A stretch of DNA of 64,000 nucleotides from Clostridium sp. 12(A) (GTDB lineage: Bacteria; Bacillota; Clostridia; Lachnospirales; Lachnospiraceae), in contig JAGI01000002.1 of the NCBI GenBank assembly GCA_000526575.1, positions 124,001 to 188,000 on the forward strand, written 5' to 3'. Shown piece after piece: positions 61,530-64,000 of the stretch. A program made the translations under genes and the position numbers. The number at the start of each line of letters is the position of its first letter. Position 1 is the first letter of the stretch. Below the pieces are notes generated by a model. The model ran no database searches, was not told the origin of the DNA, and saw only the letters and a list, made by a program, of their open reading frames with translations.

Positions 61530-63395
61530 ATGGATAGCATTATTGTGGGGACAGCAGGTCATATTGACCACGGAAAGACAGCCTTGGTAAAAGCACTTAC
61601 CGGCTGTGATACGGATACGCTGGCAGAAGAGAAGAAACGAGGAATTTCAATCAATCTTGGCTTTGCCAGCTTTCGGCTGCCTAATGGACGGAATCTTGGA
61701 ATTGTGGATGTTCCGGGCCATGAGAAATTTATTAAAAATATGCTGGCAGGAGCAACCGGAATTGATCTCGCACTGATTGTCATAGCGGCAACAGAAGGTA
61801 TTATGCCACAGACAAGGGAGCACATAGAAATTCTTGGATACTTGGGAATTCAGAAATATTTGATTGTGCTTACCAAAGTCGATATGGTGGATGAAGAATT
61901 TAAGGAATTGGTAATAGAAGACATCAGAGACTTTATAAAAGGAACGTTTCTTACTGGTACCAGGATTGTTGAGGTTGATTCTATCAGTCGTAAGGGATTT
62001 CATACCCTCATTGGGGAACTGGAGCGTTTGACTTCTGATATACAGGAACGAAGCTTTACGAAAAAACCTCGCATGAATGTAGACAGAGTTTTTTCCATAA
62101 AGGGGTACGGGACGGTGGTAACAGGAACTCTTATGGAGGGAGTCATTAAGGTGAATGATGAGCTCACTGTTTATCCCCAGGGATTTTCTGCAAAAGTGCG
62201 AAACCTTCAGGTTCATGACCACAGTGTGGAAGAAGCGTATGCGGGTCAGAGAACAGCCATTAACTTATCCGGGGTTTCCTTAGAAGAATTAAAACGAGGA
62301 AACACGGTGGCTGCAAAAGACAGTGTATATGTAACAAATATCATCGATGTAAAGTTTCGCATCGTCCAGGATACCAAGTTCGAACTAAAGAGATTTTCCC
62401 GTTTGAAGCTTTATGTAGGCTCATCGGAAGTACTTGCTAAAATCGTTCCGATTACACACAAAACAGTGAAATCAAAAGATGAGGGCTATGCCCAGATCAT
62501 TTTGGATCACGATATTGTTGTATTAAAAGGAGACCGGTTCGTCTTACGAACCATAACCCCGGTAACCACCATAGGAGGCGGCATGATCATTGATCCCAAG
62601 CCTCAGCGATATAAGAAATTTACAGAAGAATTAATAAGGTCTGTCAGTTTAAAGGATTCCTCTTCTGTAGATGAAATTATGGAAGAATACCTAAAAGGAC
62701 ATCCTTTTTCGGTTCTGGAAGAAATCGCTTCATTTATCAATGGAGAAACGGTGGAAAAAGAGCTTAGTCATCTGATAGAAGAAGGAACTGTCATACAGAT
62801 TGGAAAGCAGTATTTACATAAAGAATTCCTGATTCGGTTCCAATCCGGGGCCGAGTCCATATTGATGGACTATCATGAAAGCAATCCACTTAGAAGCGGG
62901 ATGCCAAAGGCAGAGCTCCTTGATAAGTTTCATTTACCAAACAAAAAACAGGGAGAGATTCTACTGCAGTACCTGACGGAAGTAAAACGGTTAAAGCTGG
63001 AGCAAAATCTCGTATCCTTGTTCTATTTTAAGCCTGAGCTGACACAAAATCAGCAAAAAATAAAGGAAGATTTGTTAGGCAGGATACACTTAAGCGGTTA
63101 CTCGCTTATGACCATCTCAGAGCTTACGGAGAATAATAAAGATAGGCAGCAAGTGCTTGAATTTATGTTAAAGGAAGAATTACTCCTGTTCCCAGGTCAA
63201 TACATACTGGACCGAGGTCAATATGAGGGAGTAAGAGGGAAAGCCAAGGATCTATTCGATGAGAAGGGTATTATAAAGCTTTCGGATTTTAGGGATATGG
63301 TTGGAACCAGCCGAAAGTTTGCGTTAATACTATTGGAACGGTTTGACCAGGAAAAGTATACCAAACGCCAGGGAGAAGATCGAATCATCGTCTAA
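61530..63395 (+). CDS. selB: Selenocysteine-specific elongation factor SelB
   Basis: 621 residues. EF-Tu-like GTPase: G1 G-T-A-G-H-I-D-H-G-K-T (7-17), D-V-P-G-H-E, T-K-V-D, then beta-barrel domains II-III/IV (175-345). C-terminal winged helices (about 400-621) bind the SECIS hairpin of selenoprotein messages. It delivers Sec-tRNA to in-frame UGA. It lies directly after its tRNA gene. selA, which usually neighbours selB, is not in the window. Confidence 0.96.
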   Translation: MDSIIVGTAGHIDHGKTALVKALTGCDTDTLAEEKKRGISINLGFASFRLPNGRNLGIVDVPGHEKFIKNMLAGATGIDLALIVIAATEGIMPQTREHIEILGYLGIQKYLIVLTKVDMVDEEFKELVIEDIRDFIKGTFLTGTRIVEVDSISRKGFHTLIGELERLTSDIQERSFTKKPRMNVDRVFSIKGYGTVVTGTLMEGVIKVNDELTVYPQGFSAKVRNLQVHDHSVEEAYAGQRTAINLSGVSLEELKRGNTVAAKDSVYVTNIIDVKFRIVQDTKFELKRFSRLKLYVGSSEVLAKIVPITHKTVKSKDEGYAQIILDHDIVVLKGDRFVLRTITPVTTIGGGMIIDPKPQRYKKFTEELIRSVSLKDSSSVDEIMEEYLKGHPFSVLEEIASFINGETVEKELSHLIEEGTVIQIGKQYLHKEFLIRFQSGAESILMDYHESNPLRSGMPKAELLDKFHLPNKKQGEILLQYLTEVKRLKLEQNLVSLFYFKPELTQNQQKIKEDLLGRIHLSGYSLMTISELTENNKDRQQVLEFMLKEELLLFPGQYILDRGQYEGVRGKAKDLFDEKGIIKLSDFRDMVGTSRKFALILLERFDQEKYTKRQGEDRIIV

Positions 63396-63425
63396 AATAC
63401 AAATTCAAACAAATGGGGGTATCAA

Positions 63426-64000
63426 GTGAAAATTTATGATGTTGTAATCATTGGTGGGGGACCAGCCGGACTTTCAGCCGGTCTTTATGCAGGCAGAGCA
63501 AGGCTGAATGCTTTGCTCATTGAAAAAGAAAAGGATGGAGGACAGATTGTCATCACATCTGAGATCGAAAATTACCCAGGATGTCTTCCAGAGGAATCAG
63601 GAAGCTCCCTGGTAAAGAGAATGTCAAAGCAGGTAGAGACATTTGGAATTGAGAGAGCTGCAGACTGTGTGGAATCTGTAGATTTTACAAAGGATGTAAA
63701 AGTACTGCACGGCAAAAAAAGTGATTATTACGCCAAGACAGTCATTATAGCAACCGGAGCATTTCCAAGACCCATCGGCTGTGAGGGTGAAAAAGATTAC
63801 ATAGGAAAAGGTGTATCCTACTGCGCCACCTGTGATGGAAATTTCTTTGAAGATTTTGAAATTTATGTGGTGGGCGGGGGAGATACCGCAGTGGAAGAAG
63901 CAATCTATCTCACCAAGTTTGGACGTAAAGTCACCATTATCCATAGAAGAGACGAATTAAGAGCTGCAAAATCCATACAGGAAAAGGCATTCAAAAATAA
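63426..64000 (+). CDS. trxB: Thioredoxin-disulfide reductase-like flavoprotein, 3' end outside window
   Basis: GTG start with a GGGGGTATC ribosome site; 191 codons are visible before the window ends. FAD site [10 protein letters not shown], redox motif C-A-T-C-D-G (about 138-143), and NADPH site [11 protein letters not shown]. It reduces thioredoxin or a glutaredoxin-like partner with NADPH. In Clostridia trxB often heads the glycine/sarcosine/betaine reductase genes, which contain selenoproteins, so such genes may lie just beyond the window (inference). Confidence 0.92.
   Translation, partial: MKIYDVVIIGGGPAGLSAGLYAGRARLNALLIEKEKDGGQIVITSEIENYPGCLPEESGSSLVKRMSKQVETFGIERAADCVESVDFTKDVKVLHGKKSDYYAKTVIIATGAFPRPIGCEGEKDYIGKGVSYCATCDGNFFEDFEIYVVGGGDTAVEEAIYLTKFGRKVTIIHRRDELRAAKSIQEKAFKN

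Overview
The window looks like the chromosome of an anaerobic, plant-glycoside-degrading Firmicute of the Lachnospiraceae (Clostridium XIVa / Lacrimispora-like). The signs are AGGAGG ribosome sites, many TTG/GTG starts, glycine-riboswitch and LicT/RAT control, a double-cubane-cluster reductase, a selenocysteine system, and many glycoside hydrolases without signal peptides that must act on imported sugars. This assignment is inferred from gene content; no rRNA is present.

Region 1 (1-18913) is the most unusual. It starts with the end of a DAPG/phloretin-hydrolase-like gene and a frameshifted MFS transporter. Two AraC-type regulators fused to GH39-like domains follow on the minus strand. Next come a GPH-family symporter and a Gfo/Idh/MocA oxidoreductase, a DUF6379 beta subunit and a TIM-barrel alpha subunit, which is the arrangement of gut C-glycoside deglycosidases (puerarin-type). 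A second operon encodes a fumarate-reductase-type flavoprotein, a NuoG-N/GltD fusion, a degenerate NuoF-like Fe-S protein, an Isf-like flavoprotein, and a second TIM barrel plus Gfo/Idh pair. I read the whole as a plant aryl-C-glycoside (flavonoid) import, deglycosylation and reduction locus.

Region 2 (18914-28180) has a small ORF, an IS3-family element inserted in the loop of an intrinsic terminator, a GH62 and a GH127-type arabinofuranosidase, HPr, a metallo-beta-lactamase-fold hydrolase, Ada, and a group-2 sigma factor.

Region 3 (28180-34483) holds L25/Ctc with a structured leader, a PadR-controlled NapH-like/flavodoxin operon, and a methyltransferase-MarR operon. The MarR operon shares a perfect 6-bp-arm palindrome with the promoter of a ferric-reductase-like membrane protein.

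Region 4 (34484-47717) has a LicT/beta-glucoside PTS/GH1 operon with RAT and terminator, GH95, an APH-like kinase, a glycine riboswitch with a Na+/alanine(glycine) symporter, an MBOAT-SGNH acylation pair and an AI-2E-family protein.

Region 5 (47771-56830) has an mntR-led metal ABC operon (minus strand) with its operator, a possible sRNA, an amino-acid ABC transporter, and a double-cubane-cluster protein with its activase.

Region 6 (56831-64000) is a selenium cluster: selD, LysR, cysteine desulfurase, yedF, DUF3343, tRNA-Sec, selB, then a thioredoxin reductase cut by the window end. A 52-bp perfect palindrome before selD and a 25-bp palindrome at the selC start site share an identical 17-mer, suggesting a dedicated selenium operator.
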